Assembly (NCBI GenBank): GCA_030704615.1
Contig: CM060731.1
Coordinates: 80,890,756-80,954,755, forward strand
Direction: 5' to 3'
Origin: Takakia lepidozioides
Taxonomy: Eukaryota; Streptophyta; Takakiopsida; Takakiales; Takakiaceae
Length of the DNA stretch: 64,000 nucleotides
Position 1 is the stretch's first letter. Every line of letters starts with the position of its first letter. The notes under the pieces are model-generated. The model did no database searches, was not told the DNA's origin, and saw nothing but the letters and a program-made list of their open reading frames with translations. This document shows, one piece after another, positions 35,779 to 47,957 of this stretch. The position numbers and the translations under genes were made by a program.

Positions 35779-36560
35779 ATGAGTGATGAAAGAGAAGCTA
35801 GACTCCAGAGATATTCAGCAAAAAGAGAAAGCTATCTGAAAGCTAATTATCCATATCTTTGGGAGAGAGGAATAGGAATCATCTGGACCTCTCACACCAT
35901 TAAGATCAGAGAGTACAACACCCATACCGGAAGAACTAGAGTTGGATGCCACTCCTTCTTTTTCTTTGCAAGAAAGATTAGGGGAATTGGTACGGGAAGA
36001 AGATCAATCAAGAGGTGAAAGATCTGAGGTACATCCCTAGATAAAAGATTTGACAGAAATCTTTGATAAGAGTTGGCATGGAACACCAAAAGCAGGAACT
36101 CCAGTTTCTGAAGCGGAGGGTGAAGAAGGAGGAGAGGATGTGGCAGAGCCAACGGAGAGTTCAGACTCTCCAACATCATTGCAGTTGAGTTACATGAGTG
36201 AAGAAGAAACCCAAGAGCAGAACTTGGAGGATGAAAATAGAGAGAAGAAATTGGAAGAGGAAGAGTATGAAGAAGTAGACCCAACAGCTGAGGTTGAGAC
36301 TACAACCAGGACATCCCAACCCGTTGGACCTGGATCAAGTGGAGCACTTGGATCACAGGCCAACGAAGGTGTCGGCTTAGGGGGATCAGGCGGGCAGCCT
36401 GGATCTGGCTCTGGGGGGACAGGGAGTGTGGGAAGTAGTGCAACTGGAGCTGGGAATACTGTGAATATCGTGGGGCCAGTAGCAGGGAATGCTCAGGGGC
36501 CACCACTGGGTGGAAGATCCACCACGAGTACAACAGGTCCTCAAGGACCAGCACCATCAG
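35779..36560 (+). mobile_element. Gypsy copy A: N-terminal gag-like acidic region, truncated
   Basis: The frame continues IKDLTEIFDKSWHGTPKAGT, then a Glu-rich stretch (KKLEEEEYEEVDPTAEVETT) and a Gly/Ser-rich stretch. A frameshift separates 35779-36018 from 36050 on. It matches copy B 54246-54863. The match ends near 36560, where PPR-like sequence starts in the same frame, so the junction is a recombination or insertion point. Confidence 0.75.
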
Positions 36561-37018
36561 GTTTCTTTGTGTTTGCAATGCGCATTGTATGTACAAGCTT
36601 GGCAGCCCTAGAAAAGGACAATTATAAGGTCCATGGTGACATTATAAAGGGGTGTTTGCTGAGATCATGAGATCGGGTCTTTGCTCTTGTCATAGATTGA
36701 AAACAAGTCTAGGGTAGTTTATGTCTAACCTCATTTTTAAGGACAGTCTTTGGGCACCAAATCTCTACGGTTTTGGACACAACCCCCTCTAGGTCTACTC
36801 CCATTATGAGGATCAGAAATGCTTGGGGGCTTACATGCATAGAGCTGCGATGCTTAGACATCGGGCAATTACATTCTCCTTTGCTCTTTGCATGTGTTTA
36901 CTGGTTCATGGTGACATAGTCAAAGCTGGAAATGTACTAGATGTCAGCCTGAACACTGCCCTAAAGCCTAACCTGGAGTTATTGCCAATGTGGCAGCAGG
37001 AATTATCCAAAAATAGAT
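36561..37018 (+). pseudogene. PPR-gene fragments
   Basis: Two short remnants: CTSLAALEKDNYKVHGDIIK (36590-36660) and LLVHGDIVKAGNVLDVSLNT (36895-36960). Both resemble the Leu-Ala-Lys and VHG..VKAG segments of plant PPR proteins. They are joined directly to truncated gag on the left and run into OSB-like fragments on the right. Confidence 0.6.
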
Positions 37019-37019
37019 A

Positions 37020-39150
37020 ACGTAGATGTGGAGAAGCTCGTTGGTGAATCTATGGTGGTTTTGTAGTGATTTTGACATGTTACTGTAGGTAGGGTTGGGG
37101 TGTTTCCTCGAAGAACTTCACGCCGTCAGTGTCAACTGCTTCAGCTACTAGCAGCAAGGCTGAAGATGTATTCATGGTTTGTACACAGGCATGGATAGCT
37201 GAAGGACCAAGGATAGAGTGTGGGTCCAGATTCATAAGAGGGCCAGATTTCAAGTGAAGAAGATGTACGATCGACATCCAGACAAAGAAGATTAACACTT
37301 TGATAAGGTATGATCTGGACTGAATATGTTGTCTTCATGGCTGACGTGAGGGTTTTCACAGATTCTCACCTCTTTGTCATGGTAGGCATGATGGTACATC
37401 CACAAGCTGTAGTGCCTTTGGATGAGAAGCAGTCCCCTCACAAAGTATACCGCTCGTTTTCTCAAGAGCCTACCAATTCTTTGCCTGCCAGAATGCGACG
37501 CTATCCTTTTCACTCTGAAACAGAATCCACTTGTCATGTAGGGTTGGAGTAGCCCTGCCTGAGTTACAATCACACCCTCTCTTATTGTGTGGGCAACAAC
37601 CTGAGATTACCATGATTGATTATTTTCAAGATCTTCAGGAACACTCAATCAGCTGACATGATTGATGTTAGCTGTGTCAAGTCGCAATCTCAAGCTTAGA
37701 ATAGAACCTCAAGGCTGACTTGGTAGAGCAGGGACTATTCCCCTTTGGGTGCTTATTACATGTATTCTTACCTCTGGGCTTGCAATTTTGTGCAACAGGC
37801 CTGATGGACTGGAGAAGGCTTATGTAAGGCTGACAACTAACTATGATGCGTTGGATATGGCAAACAAAGTGTGTATCATCTAGAATGATTCTTGTTGTTT
37901 GGAACTGGGTTGGTTTGAGAGGTGTTTAGTAAGTTTTGTAGTTTTGCAAAGTGCTTTTCATGAGTTTCATCCATAAACGCGTGCTAAAATGTCTGGCTTT
38001 AGAACAGTTATGTTTTGATAGCTTTCATAGTTATGTGCTAATGACTGCTAATGAAGGCACCTTCTTCAATTTCACCTTGTTTTCCCCTCTTATCAGAATC
38101 GCCCCTAATTATTCATGTCTGAATTCTGCAAGTTAGCTGGTTGAGTGAAGCTTTGATAGTTTGGAGGGACTTTGACATGATTCTGCCAATGTGACAACAA
38201 GAAAGTATCAGAAACAGGTAACACAGACGAGGAGAAGTTGTGGAATGAATACTTTTCTGACCCCAGTCAATGGTGGGACAATCGAGGCAAGAAGGTGAAT
38301 GTTTGTTGGATTATAGAGAGTAGCAGATGCAATTTTGAGCGTAGGAACTAGTGTGATAAGTTGAGTTGGGTGCTTCCTAGAACAAGTCTAGGCTATCATC
38401 GTCAACTGCTAGCAACAAGGCAAGGTTGTATGCAGGATTCGTGCGAGGCATGGATAGCTGAAGGAGCAAGGATAGAGTGTGGGTGCAGATTCACCCAAGA
38501 GGGCCGGACTTCAAGCTCCAGATTAACTATGAAGCTACAAGAAACCTGCATGGGTAGATGGTCAACTGGCAGCAACGGCACAATGGATAAAATCAGACAT
38601 TGTTAATGAAGGCATCTTCTTCAGCACATTTCACCCTGTTTTTCCCTCTTATCAAAATCGGCCCAAAATTTCCATGTTGAATTCTGCAAGTTAGCTGGTT
38701 GAGTGAATCTAGTTTGGAGTGACTTTGACATGATACTGCTATGTGACAACATGAAAGTATTAAAAAACAAGTAACAGACATGAGGAGAAGCTGTGAAATG
38801 AATACTTTTTTGCCCCCAGTCAATGATGGGACAACCGAGGCAAAAAGGTGAATGCCTTCTACATTTCAGAGAGTAGCAGACGCAATTGAGCATAGGAACT
38901 AGTGTGATAAGCTGAGTTGGGTGTTTCCTAGAACAAATGTAGGTTGTCATTGTCAGCTACTAGCAGCAAGGCAAGGATGAATGCATGATTTGTGCAGGGG
39001 CATGGATAGCTGGAGGAGCAGGGATAGAGTGTGGTCCAGATTCATCATAGAGGGCCAAATTTCAAGCACAAGATTACCTATGATTCCCTGTGGATCAATA
39101 ACTACAAGAAACCTCCATTGGTAGATGGTCTATTCCGTGGAACTCACTGA
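37020..39150 (+). pseudogene. Three tandem OSB-like (organellar ssDNA-binding protein) exon copies
   Basis: The second copy has EEKLWNEYFSDPSQWWDNRG (38228-38290) and, after an intron-like gap, GPDFK (about 38505). The third copy has the same first exon with stops at two Trp codons (38780-38850), then PNFKHKITYDSLWINNYKKP (39055-39120). The first copy (37026-37290) keeps only DVEKL and GPDFK parts. WWDNR followed by PDFKHK...LW matches the C-terminal PDF motif of plant OSB proteins, which bind single-stranded organellar DNA. Copies 2 and 3 form a tandem duplication with a period of about 552 bp, introns included, so this is genomic duplication and not retroposition. All are broken. Confidence 0.65.
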
Positions 39151-39307
39151 AGTCTTGCATTATGAGGATCAGAATTGCTTGGCAGCTTACTTGCACGAGG
39201 CCTTCACCCTTAGGCAATCCCCAGAGCAGCGGTAGCTTTTGGGCTGCTTTTTTACTTTGTGTTTTTCATTTTGTCCCATAAGCTCTTTGAGCTTCCGTAG
39301 ATGTAAT

Positions 39308-39316
39308 AAAGTACCA
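39308..39316 (+). terminator. Possible polyadenylation signal
   Basis: TGTAATAAAGT follows a T-rich tract and precedes a run of TTTCATTTCATTC repeats (39325-39358). It may be the original 3' end of the duplicated OSB-like gene. Confidence 0.3.
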
Positions 39317-39569
39317 TTTTGTTTCATTTCATTCATTTTCATTTCATTTTGTTTCATGGCATGTCTTTCATCGTTTGTGCATTTCTAATGCATGATTAGT
39401 TCTCTTGTATGGCATTACTAATCAACTCACTACAAACACCAAATCTCCAAAGCATGAATCACTATGAATGATTGTTCAAGTAATTTCGAGCACTTCATTT
39501 AAAGTAGTAAAGCAGTGGTTGCGCCAACTTCCGCAGTCGCAATTGCCACTGGGCATGTAGCACTGCAAG

Positions 39570-39790
39570 TTATGTGGTCTACTACCACGTGGCGCCCCGG
39601 GCCCGTGGCCACGTGGCAGCATTGCTGCTCGTCGTGGCGCCGCCACGTCGGCATCCACATCGTCGTCCACGTCCATGTCCATGTGTCACCGCGCTCCGGT
39701 GAGTCGGTCCACTCATCCGGAGGGAAAAGTCAAAGTCAGCCCAAAAGGTCAGACACACGGGCGGCCCGCTAGGTTACGCCACGTGGTTCT
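39570..39790. repeat. GC-rich segment with CCACGTGG motifs
   Basis: CCACGTGG occurs at about 39586, 39609 and 39779, with further CCACGT sequences nearby, in a locally GC-rich stretch beyond the 3' end of the minus-strand 40-44-kb gene. The same hexamer recurs in the arrays at 45.5-46.5 kb. CACGTG is also the core of plant G-boxes, but no promoter role can be shown. Confidence 0.5.
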
Positions 39791-39978
39791 TCAGCATTAA
39801 TCGCATTGATCGCTGAGCAGTTCTTCGCGCGTCTGCTTACCACTCCAATCATTGGATGTCCAACCCAACTACCACGTCTGTTGTAACTAGTCGTTTGCAA
39901 CTTCCAGTCGATCCCAGTTTTTTGACTTTTACGACTCAAAATGAGTCGTTACCCCAGTGGTAAATGACCCAAATGCTT

Positions 39979-42900
39979 CTAGTGAAAGTAGTCACACTCC
40001 CACCCGCTTGGTTGTTGTGGCACCTCATCAGGTTCCAGCCACTCCCATGCCATTATTTCCTTCCAAAGTACTGAGTCCAGTTCGGCTTTGTGTAGGTATG
40101 CTCTAAAAGTGCGAAGACGCATTTCAAAGACAAGTCGGCTATGGGATCTGAATGATGTCATGGAATTTAGATGAACAAACTTGGACTTATCAAAAACCAT
40201 CAAACTCCAATGGCCCCTGCAGAACGCACATGTGTTTGAGGGCAGACACCACTAATGCTTTCCATTCTCCAAATCAAATCAAAGTCTGTCAAAGCTGCAA
40301 AATAGGGTTTAAGATGGACGTACCCAGAGCACAAGGGGATGAACCATGTCTGAACCTTATCTGGATCCTTCCCTAGGCACTTCTCAGCCACCCAATCATT
40401 TACAAGACCTTTGGAAACCCTGTGAAGGTCGTCCTTGGACGCACCATCCAAAGACGTCCATATCAGTGTGTCCATCATAGCCCACCAGCAATGATTACTC
40501 TCCTCCAGGGATAGCTGCAAAATATTGGCATACAAAAACACCCGTCCATCCTCCGCTTCCCCATACAATTTTAACAACCGTAGATAATCCCATGAACCCA
40601 GAATGGACTCCTATGGAGTGCCTTTGAGGGAGCCCTTGTCCTTTGGGAAGGATGAGGGGAAGCCGAAGCGTGCCACAAAAATCAAGGTGACGATGCGGGG
40701 GAGGGAGGAGAACAGTGCAGCTGAGGGAGAAAGTTATACTATCACCAGAACAGGAAAGAAACGAAAGGCGAAATCTGGTCGCCAGGAAGTCACTAAGTAA
40801 GTGGGCGAGGGTTTCCAACGACCAAGGGGGGACCAAATTCATGGTGAGTACATTCAGCAGGGCTTATACGCATGATAGGGGGATGATATGGATGCTTGAA
40901 AACACCCTTAATAGTTAATTGCCTACCTGTTTGACTTCGTGAACTTGTGTTAAATGCAGAAACCAGAATAGACTGAGGGATCTCCTTATCCTTTGTTTCT
41001 TTCTGATCCCCATGCTCTTTACCCTGCAGGTGCAATTGGCGTCTCGAAGTTTTTGCAGCAACCCTATGCCGTGTTCGACCTGTTCCTAGGCCAGATGATG
41101 GTTTGTTGGAGGTCAAACCCATGTGCAGGGCCCCCGGTTAAAGTTGAAACCGCAGGCGCAGGCACCGTCAGACCCATGTTGAATGTGGAACCAGGGGTGA
41201 GCCCCAATTCAATATTCCAAGGATTTGTGGAAGCGATAGGAACAGTACCAAGGGGCTGGAGTAAGCGCTCTGTTGTGGGGGAGACCAGACTATCTACGAG
41301 TGCGGATAACAACGGGATGGCCTGTGGATGAGACGGGGGTGCACCTGGGGAAACAGATATGGGCGGAACAAACTCCTCCGTTGCAAATTCGGTGTTCCCT
41401 GCCAATGACTCGCATTCAAGGGTCACCAACGTTGACATAACCTCAGCCTGTGTCATCGGCAGATGACTGGAAACAGCTGCAAATCTGCTGGACCTGGCAG
41501 TTGGATCCACCATTCTTGGCACATCCTCCCTCTCCACGAGGGAAGTACACACAGACTTGGGATGAGTTGAAAGAGGTGATTGGACAAGGGCAGAGAGTGA
41601 AGGACCACAGAGAGACACAGCAGCCTGCGACAGAGCATATACATGGGGGGGGAGTAGGCATGACATCGGGAACAACGTTGGGGGATGACACCTCGGGTGA
41701 TGGAGCACTCAGGGGGGGACCAGAGGGAGTCACAGTAGCATGCAAGAGAGCAGAAAGATGTGGGGAAGAAGAGTGGAACTCAGGGGCAGACAGGGGGGGA
41801 CCAAGGTCACACACGGATGCATGCTTCATGGAAGACAGATCTGGGGGAGCAGACAAAAAATCGGGAGTAGTGGTGGGGGCTGCCAGGCTAAAGGGAGATT
41901 AGAACGGGGAGGGAGCACTGACACACACTAAAGCAGTACCAGATGAGGGGGGAGCACAAAAAAAAAACTCATGCGAGGAGGGAGATGAGTCCGAGGGTAT
42001 AGCATGGGTGAGACGTAGGGTAACCACTTCTGGGGGAGCAGATAATGGAAGAAGAGCAGAGGCGGGGGGATCACATGGTTGGGGAGCAAAAACAGAGAGG
42101 GCGGCAGACACAGAGGGGGGCGGGGGGAGGTAAGCACCTATGATGCGGGATCACAGATTTGAATGGGAGCAGCGGCGGGGACATCACATGATGGGGAAGC
42201 AGAGACAGAGAGGGCAGGAGAGTATTCCCTTGGGGAGTCTAAAAGAAGATTGTCAGGCAGAACACTATGAGAGGGGATGGGATTGACATCAACTTCCGCA
42301 ATGGGTGTATAGAAACCTGCCGTCAGAGATTCCACTTGAAAAGTCTCTGTATGAGGCGCTTGAAGGTCTTCAACCTGCGAGGGTGTTGGCGACGTCATCT
42401 GCGATGCATGGTGGGACAACTGCGATAAATTGAAGGCATCAACGTCGATGTGGGAAAGGTGAGGGGCATATGGTGACACTCGTCGCTCATGTAGTTCATG
42501 TCTTCTCGCCAACAACACCTTGTTTGCTCGCAAGACCTCCTCCATGGCATTTTGAACTCCAACATCAGCTGCCTCAGCCTCACCTATCACGGAGACAAGC
42601 ACTTGTGTCTTAGCTTTGACCCTTGTGATCCCCTTCAGGATCCCCGATCCCCAATTGTAAAGTCTGCTCCCCCATTTATCTATTCCAATTGTGATCTTCA
42701 CAATGACAGCATCTTGGAGAGGCAAAATATGCACTTACTCCAAAGATGCATGTAGCATCCCAAATCAATGTGCTCCTGCCTAAACAATAATAGATCCTCC
42801 CAGGCCCTAGCTGCACGTCGTAGGCCTTCGGCATCGTTGCCCTTGCACCACAAAAGTTGAAAGTGGGTCGTTTCCGTTGCTGCAAATTCATGAAATGCTC

Positions 42901-44312
42901 GGGCACGCACCATGCAAAGAAGTGCTCGGCAGGAGTCGACGATCTGCATTTTGTCATGCATTGTACCATATCTAAGCTGTCCCTCTGCCAGGACCACTTC
43001 TTTCAACATACTTTCCTGATTCTGAAAATTCCCAAACGTCCGCCAACCTCAATGCAAGAAGAGTCCAAATCCATGATAGGGCAGTTTGTGAGCAGTCTGC
43101 GGTGCAAAAAGCATCATGATATGACTGGGGCAGATGCCATGCCTTAAATTGGGCAAATGATACAAGTGTGAAACAGGGGGTCGAGGGTCCATGGTAGAAA
43201 AAACTTCCCTCTCAACCTCTCCACAAAGTGAGTAACCTGCTTCACGAACTCGGTAACGGGCCAGGGTTTTAGTGGCAACTCAACCTCGTCCCAACCATCC
43301 ACCATGTTCAACCAAGGACAACCCTCCCCATCAATGACATGCATATTCAACCTAATCTTATCCTTCATGAGCCGCCACAAAACTTGCATTTATAGGGATT
43401 TCTTTGTTTCGCGCCATCACGAACTCTGAGGTCCGCCTCTGCCTCCACTATCATCTCCTCCCACTCAGTTGGCGTATACCAGAAAGGAACCTCAGGGTGA
43501 ATGCAGGGTTGACTGGACCAAAATGGACGTTACCGGCACAGTTTTAGATGACTGCAATTGATGGTGTCATCAATTGAATTTGAATTAACTCATTAAAACC
43601 AGCAAATATATATGTCATTGGATTTCTAGCTTCAATACGCACCCATAGCAACTCTCCAATCATGAATCCGATAAGAAATGACTCCGCTATGGACTTTTGA
43701 ACACTGTCATTGTGGACTATTACCGCAGTGAATGGAATTACAATGGATTCAAGCTCTCCTATGTGCCATTGGTGAATTCCATTGAAATTTGGACTTAAGG
43801 TGGCCATTTTGTTCCACATCATAGGTATGGATTTGAAGTGGGAAAATCATTTGTCATTTGTATATGGACTAATATATGTAAAAAAAATAGGCGTTTTTTG
43901 AAAACATTTTGTTTTTTAGATTTTGGGTATCAGTTTTTTTCTAGAAGTATAAAAACCTATAATCCTCAATGGCTAGGTGGTATATTGAATTTTTTTTGTA
44001 AACTCTAATTTTTAATTTTTCATAATTTCTCTAAATAATAGACTAAAATGTTTAATGAATTATATCCTTAATATTTGGGGTATGACTCTTTACTAAATAT
44101 GTTCAGTATACCATTATCTATCATTAAGGTTTTTTTTTTTTGGATAGTATCATCAACTTTTGTTTTTGGTCATGGACTTTCATGGAGCTGGATTTGCCGT
44201 TTTGGGTCCACTCAACCCTGCAACTGCCCCTCATCCCTTTTTTTAGGCTTGTGCCAAAAAACCAGCATACCATCCTCGGGGGGAACATCCTTAGGCCTAG
44301 TCTTGGCCATCA
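39979..44312 (-). pseudogene. Unrecognised multi-exon protein with zinc-finger-like N-terminus and Pro/Ser-rich middle
   Basis: Minus-strand blocks follow in one order. An ATG start MAKTRPKDVPPEDGMLVFWH lies at 44312. Next comes TEWEEMIVEAEADLRV with YKCKFCGG (a Cys pair), then NMHVIDGEGCPWLNMVDGWD at 43140-43480. A helical block follows at 42676-43009 (RAARAWEDLLLFRQEHIDLG). Then a long Ser/Pro-rich region (42734-41064) has repeated LSAPP/SGPP units encoded by GCTCCCCC runs. The C-terminal block (40577-39979) reads LYANILQLSLEESNHCWWAM, WFIPLCSGYVHLKPYFAALT and FRSHSRLVFEMRLRTFRAYL, ending CDYFH. Several frameshifts and stops separate the blocks, so this copy is not functional. It may be a gene carried by a mobile element or one member of an expanded family. 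I do not recognise it and assign no function. Confidence 0.5.
41640..42130 (+). repeat. G-rich array (GGGGGAGC type) within the 40-44-kb gene
   Basis: Repeats such as GGGGGAGCA and GGGGGACCA are spaced by 20-40 bases. On the minus strand they encode Ser-Ala-Pro-Pro or Ser-Gly-Pro-Pro in the Pro/Ser-rich middle of the unrecognised protein. Plus-strand frames here are shadows. Confidence 0.65.
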
Positions 44313-44519
44313 GCAACGAGCACACAACGCCGAAATACAAAAAAGAAAAAGCAAGGAACAGAAGCCAGAGAAAACAAGGAAGAGCACACGGATTGCAACG
44401 AACAAAAGGAAAACACAACGCATACACAGCAAAGAGGATATGAGTAGAGTAGTTGAAAAACCACAACGAAGAGCCGCCACCGAAGTGTCGCTTCGCGAGG
44501 AAGACATTCCGCACGTGCA

Positions 44520-44900
44520 GTGTACCTAGGGGGAGCGGGCACGTGGGGGAGCAGGGGATCAGTCGATGGACAACACCAGACTGGGGATCACTGATGTCGA
44601 CACATGGGGAGATTTGGGCGGTCATAAGGGGGAGCAGGCATGGGGAGATGTGAAGGGGGAGCGAACCCCTAGGCAGTGTTAGAACATGGGGATCAAAGTA
44701 GGGGGACCAGACACGTGGGGGGATGTTAGTAGAGGGGAGCAGACATGTGCGGAGAGTACTGGATGTGACATGCATGGCGATTCTGTGGTCAGGGAGGTGA
44801 CATGTGGGCAACGAAGACAGGGGGAGCGGCGAGGGGGACCAGATAGTGGGGGAGCATAAACTCGGGAGGGATTGGATGTTTGGGGTTTTGCAAGTGAGGG
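44520..44900 (+). repeat. G-rich array upstream of the minus-strand gene start
   Basis: Repeats of CACGTGGGGGAGC, GGGGATCA and GGGGGAGCAGACATGTG lie 200-600 bp upstream of the ATG at 44312. In position they are the promoter/leader side of that gene. Units resemble those at 41640-42130 and 45690-46510. Confidence 0.65.
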
Positions 44901-45689
44901 ATTTAGGGAGGGAGACAACTCATAAGAGGAAAGGGACCAAAACTGCAGGGGCATGGAACATGAGAAGAGACCGTTGTGTAGGACGAGTAAAACACCATGC
45001 TAGGTCGAAAAAGAAATCCCTAAAAGTGCATGCATTATGAGCTGGCCGGTATACAACCATCTTGGACTATGCAACCTCCATCAATCCTATTCAGCTGCTC
45101 CATATGCAACCATGTTCGATTCTGCAGCACACAGATGTTTACATGTCAATCTAGCAAGGTAAGTAGTATGAAAAAACAAACATGAAGTTGAGGCTGAAGT
45201 TTAATATGCGAAAGCTACTATAGTTACAGATCCTCATCCCCCACATGGGATTTGGTGCAGCCTACGCCCCTCATCTGCTTTAGCTTTCAAAACAACAAAT
45301 GTTCAACAAACAAGAAAGAAGAAAACAAGAAAGAACAACAAAAGAAGAACAAGAAGAAGAAGAAGAGAAGAAGAAAACCCCCTGTACGCATTGTATGCAA
45401 GACGTTTGTCGAAAAAGAATCACAAACGCCGTAGAGCATACACGATTGAGGCCCTGGCAGATCATCCCAAACCCGTCGAAGCAGGAGCACGAACAAGCAC
45501 CACAGCTGGAAACCCTCAACCACGGAGATGGAGAACCTACCTCCACGACGAAGTGAATAACACATGCAGGTCCACGTGGTGCGATACCCACCGTTGGAAA
45601 TGGAAGGGATTGGGGGATCGGTCGAAGGAGGATCAAAGCACAAGATCGGCGGCAAGACCAGGGATGGGGATGGACGACCAGGGGAGCGC

Positions 45690-46510
45690 CACGTAGTGGA
45701 CCATCGCACAAAACTATCGGACGGCAGGGGGACGACCACATCACGTTGAAGAGGGCCAAGGGGGATCAGTCCTCGGGGCATTGGGGGTGCCGCCACGTGG
45801 TCGAGGGGGATGGACGGCGCGGCAACGGGGGAGGATCGACGACGAGGACCGCGACGTGGCCCACGGTCATGGAGGGCACCATGGAGCAGCACGTGGCGGA
45901 AAATGTGGGAGGGGGATCAGTCCCCAAATTGGAGGAGGGGATCAACCGAGGCGGGGGGAGCGACAGCGCAGGGAATCCGCCGTCCATGGTCGAAGGCCCG
46001 GGGGACCACGCCGGGCTCGGGGATCAGGCCTTTAACCGTGGAGGGATCGACGGCGGAGGGGATTGCAATGTGGCGGCGTGTCACTGTGAGTTCACGGCAA
46101 TGGTTTTAGGTAAGATTGATGGGCAGGGGATCAACGGTTCGAGGAGCACCACGTGATGCACGATTGGGAGTGGGGGATCACTCCCGCCCTGGACGGGGAT
46201 CAACCCAGTTGCGGGGAACGACTCTAATGGGATGAGGGGATCGACGGCGAGGGGAGCACCACGTGGCGGTGGACGTGTCATCGGGCCTTCATCCGGCCGT
46301 CGTCCATCCATTGCGTGGGAGGATGGCAGGAGGATGAGGGGCGGATTACCCAGAACATCCATTGTTTTTGGGTTGGATGGATGCGCATGGTTCGGGGGGA
46401 GCAGCACGTGGCGGGCGATTAGGGGTGGGAGATCACTCCCGGTCCGGAGTGGGGATCAAGCCAGGTCGGGGGGAGCGGCGACGTCTCAGGGGATCGCGCG
46501 GTGGACAATA
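45690..46510 (+). repeat. G-rich array with embedded CACGTGG
   Basis: A degenerate pattern of GGGGGAGCACCACGTGGCGG followed by GGGGATCA, repeated over 800 bp. CACGTGG or ACGTGGC occurs roughly every 100 bp (for example near 45791, 45890, 46255 and 46403). Long frames here on both strands are low-complexity artefacts of GC richness. Confidence 0.7.
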
Positions 46511-47019
46511 TGGACCCGCTTGATTTTATTGCAAGCATGTGAGCTGACACGACGAGCGGCGAGCAGCGGGGCCGCGAGCAGGGTCAACAGTGGCCATTAT
46601 CGAACGTAATCGGAATGGGGAGTATTCCTGGGGTTTGTAGCCCCAGATGTCGCTATATCAGAGCTACGATAGCCAAAGAAGACTTGCCATGTGGTGCAAT
46701 ATGGCAAACTCTCCTGACAAGTGAATGGTGAAACCTGTAAAACGTTGGGTGGAAGCTATATATATATAGATATAGACGCCTCCCGAAGGGAGCGTAAATT
46801 ATGGTGTCTCTTCACCACAAGGGCTACTGCCTTCCAGCTCAAAGGTGGACACCTTCATGACACACCAGACCGTGGTTTCCCACAACCACATCCAACGTGG
46901 TGTGTGCCCATTATCACTGGGCTACATGTATGCTGGTTGTTTGGGTGGAAGCTATTAATAGGACCCCATGTCCGATTACGTAGTCTTGCTAGAGCTTTCA
47001 CTTAAGGTACTCACCAACA

Positions 47020-47200
47020 GTTGGTAGCTCAGTTGAATAGTGCACTTAGTGCCACCCAGATGTGTCTCAGGTCAAATCCTGCTACCTTATTGGCTATGGT
47101 ATGTTCTTCTCCCCCTTACCTTGGGCGGTGTCCCATGTGAAAGCCTTCACGGCAAGGTTACTTTGAAAGAGGTTATTTTTTCCACACACTATAATTAGCC
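47020..47200 (+). repeat. tRNA-derived SINE-like unit
   Basis: GGTAGCTCAGTTGAATAGTG resembles a pol III A box in a tRNA 5' half. CAGGTCAAATCCTGCTACC resembles the B box and 3' acceptor side, and GGTAGC pairs with GCTACC. The anticodon region is not tRNA-like, so this is a SINE head rather than a tRNA gene. The 3' end is not defined. Confidence 0.45.
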
Positions 47201-47229
47201 TCTCATTTTAGATTAATTGGGTCTTTAAG

Positions 47230-47495
47230 TCTCACGTGTGCATCAGGCAGCACACGGACGCACGAACATCGGGTCGCCCGCGACCACCCGGTGGGTCTGC
47301 TCGCGGCTCCGGGTGGCATCCAACAGCGGGTCTGGGTATAATGTAAGGTCTGCTTGCGCAGAATGGCCCGCCCTCGGGACTCATAAACTTTTCTAGGGAA
47401 ACTCGCCCGTAAAAAAAATCATCATTAATACAATGCAGCGCCAATTGGATTTGAACCCGCAACCTCATGGTCACCATCCAAAGCGCCCACCACAC
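47230..47495 (-). repeat. tRNA-derived SINE-like unit (Au-like), inverted
   Basis: The minus strand reads TGGTGACCATGAGGTTGCGG, then GTTCAAATCC, a good pol III B box in the setting seen in plant Au-type SINE heads, followed by a GC-rich body. It faces the unit at 47020-47200. Assignment to Au is from memory. Confidence 0.45.
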
Positions 47496-47957
47496 TATTT
47501 GTTATTTGCTACTACCTCATCAAATTTTTTATGACTTATACTGAAAAGGGGAGTTGTCAGCCCCAACGTGGCCTAGGAGGAGGGTGGACCCTACCTAAGC
47601 CTATAATTAAGGGGCCTGATTTGTGAGCTGTCGCTCCCAAGTGTTTCCCTTTGGAGTGCATGACTGCCCTTCTAATCTGCCCTAGTCCCATACACAAGTA
47701 GGGTTGAGAGACAATCTCTATTCTCCCATACCATGTCTAGAGTGCATTAAGATTAGGGAGCAACCATATGAGTCACGACCAATGACCCGATGGCAAATCA
47801 AACAATTGCTGCAAGTACTAGGGAGTAATTTCTATATCTACTCCCCTCACCTGGGTAACACCCGTCCGAGGCTCAAAGTTCTGAAGAAATTGAATCATAT
47901 ACTGCCGATGATGCAAGGACCAGTCCTTGCATAGCAGCCCCTCCAATCACAACTCCC

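Noticed and set aside
41450-46609. Several long plus-strand frames, Gly/Arg/Asp-rich
   Set aside because: They are by-products of GGGGATC/GGGGGAGC repeats. The minus strand carries the more protein-like signal in part of this stretch.
47024-47090. A genuine tRNA gene
   Set aside because: Acceptor-like ends pair, but the anticodon arm does not fold and the T-loop is atypical. A SINE head fits better.
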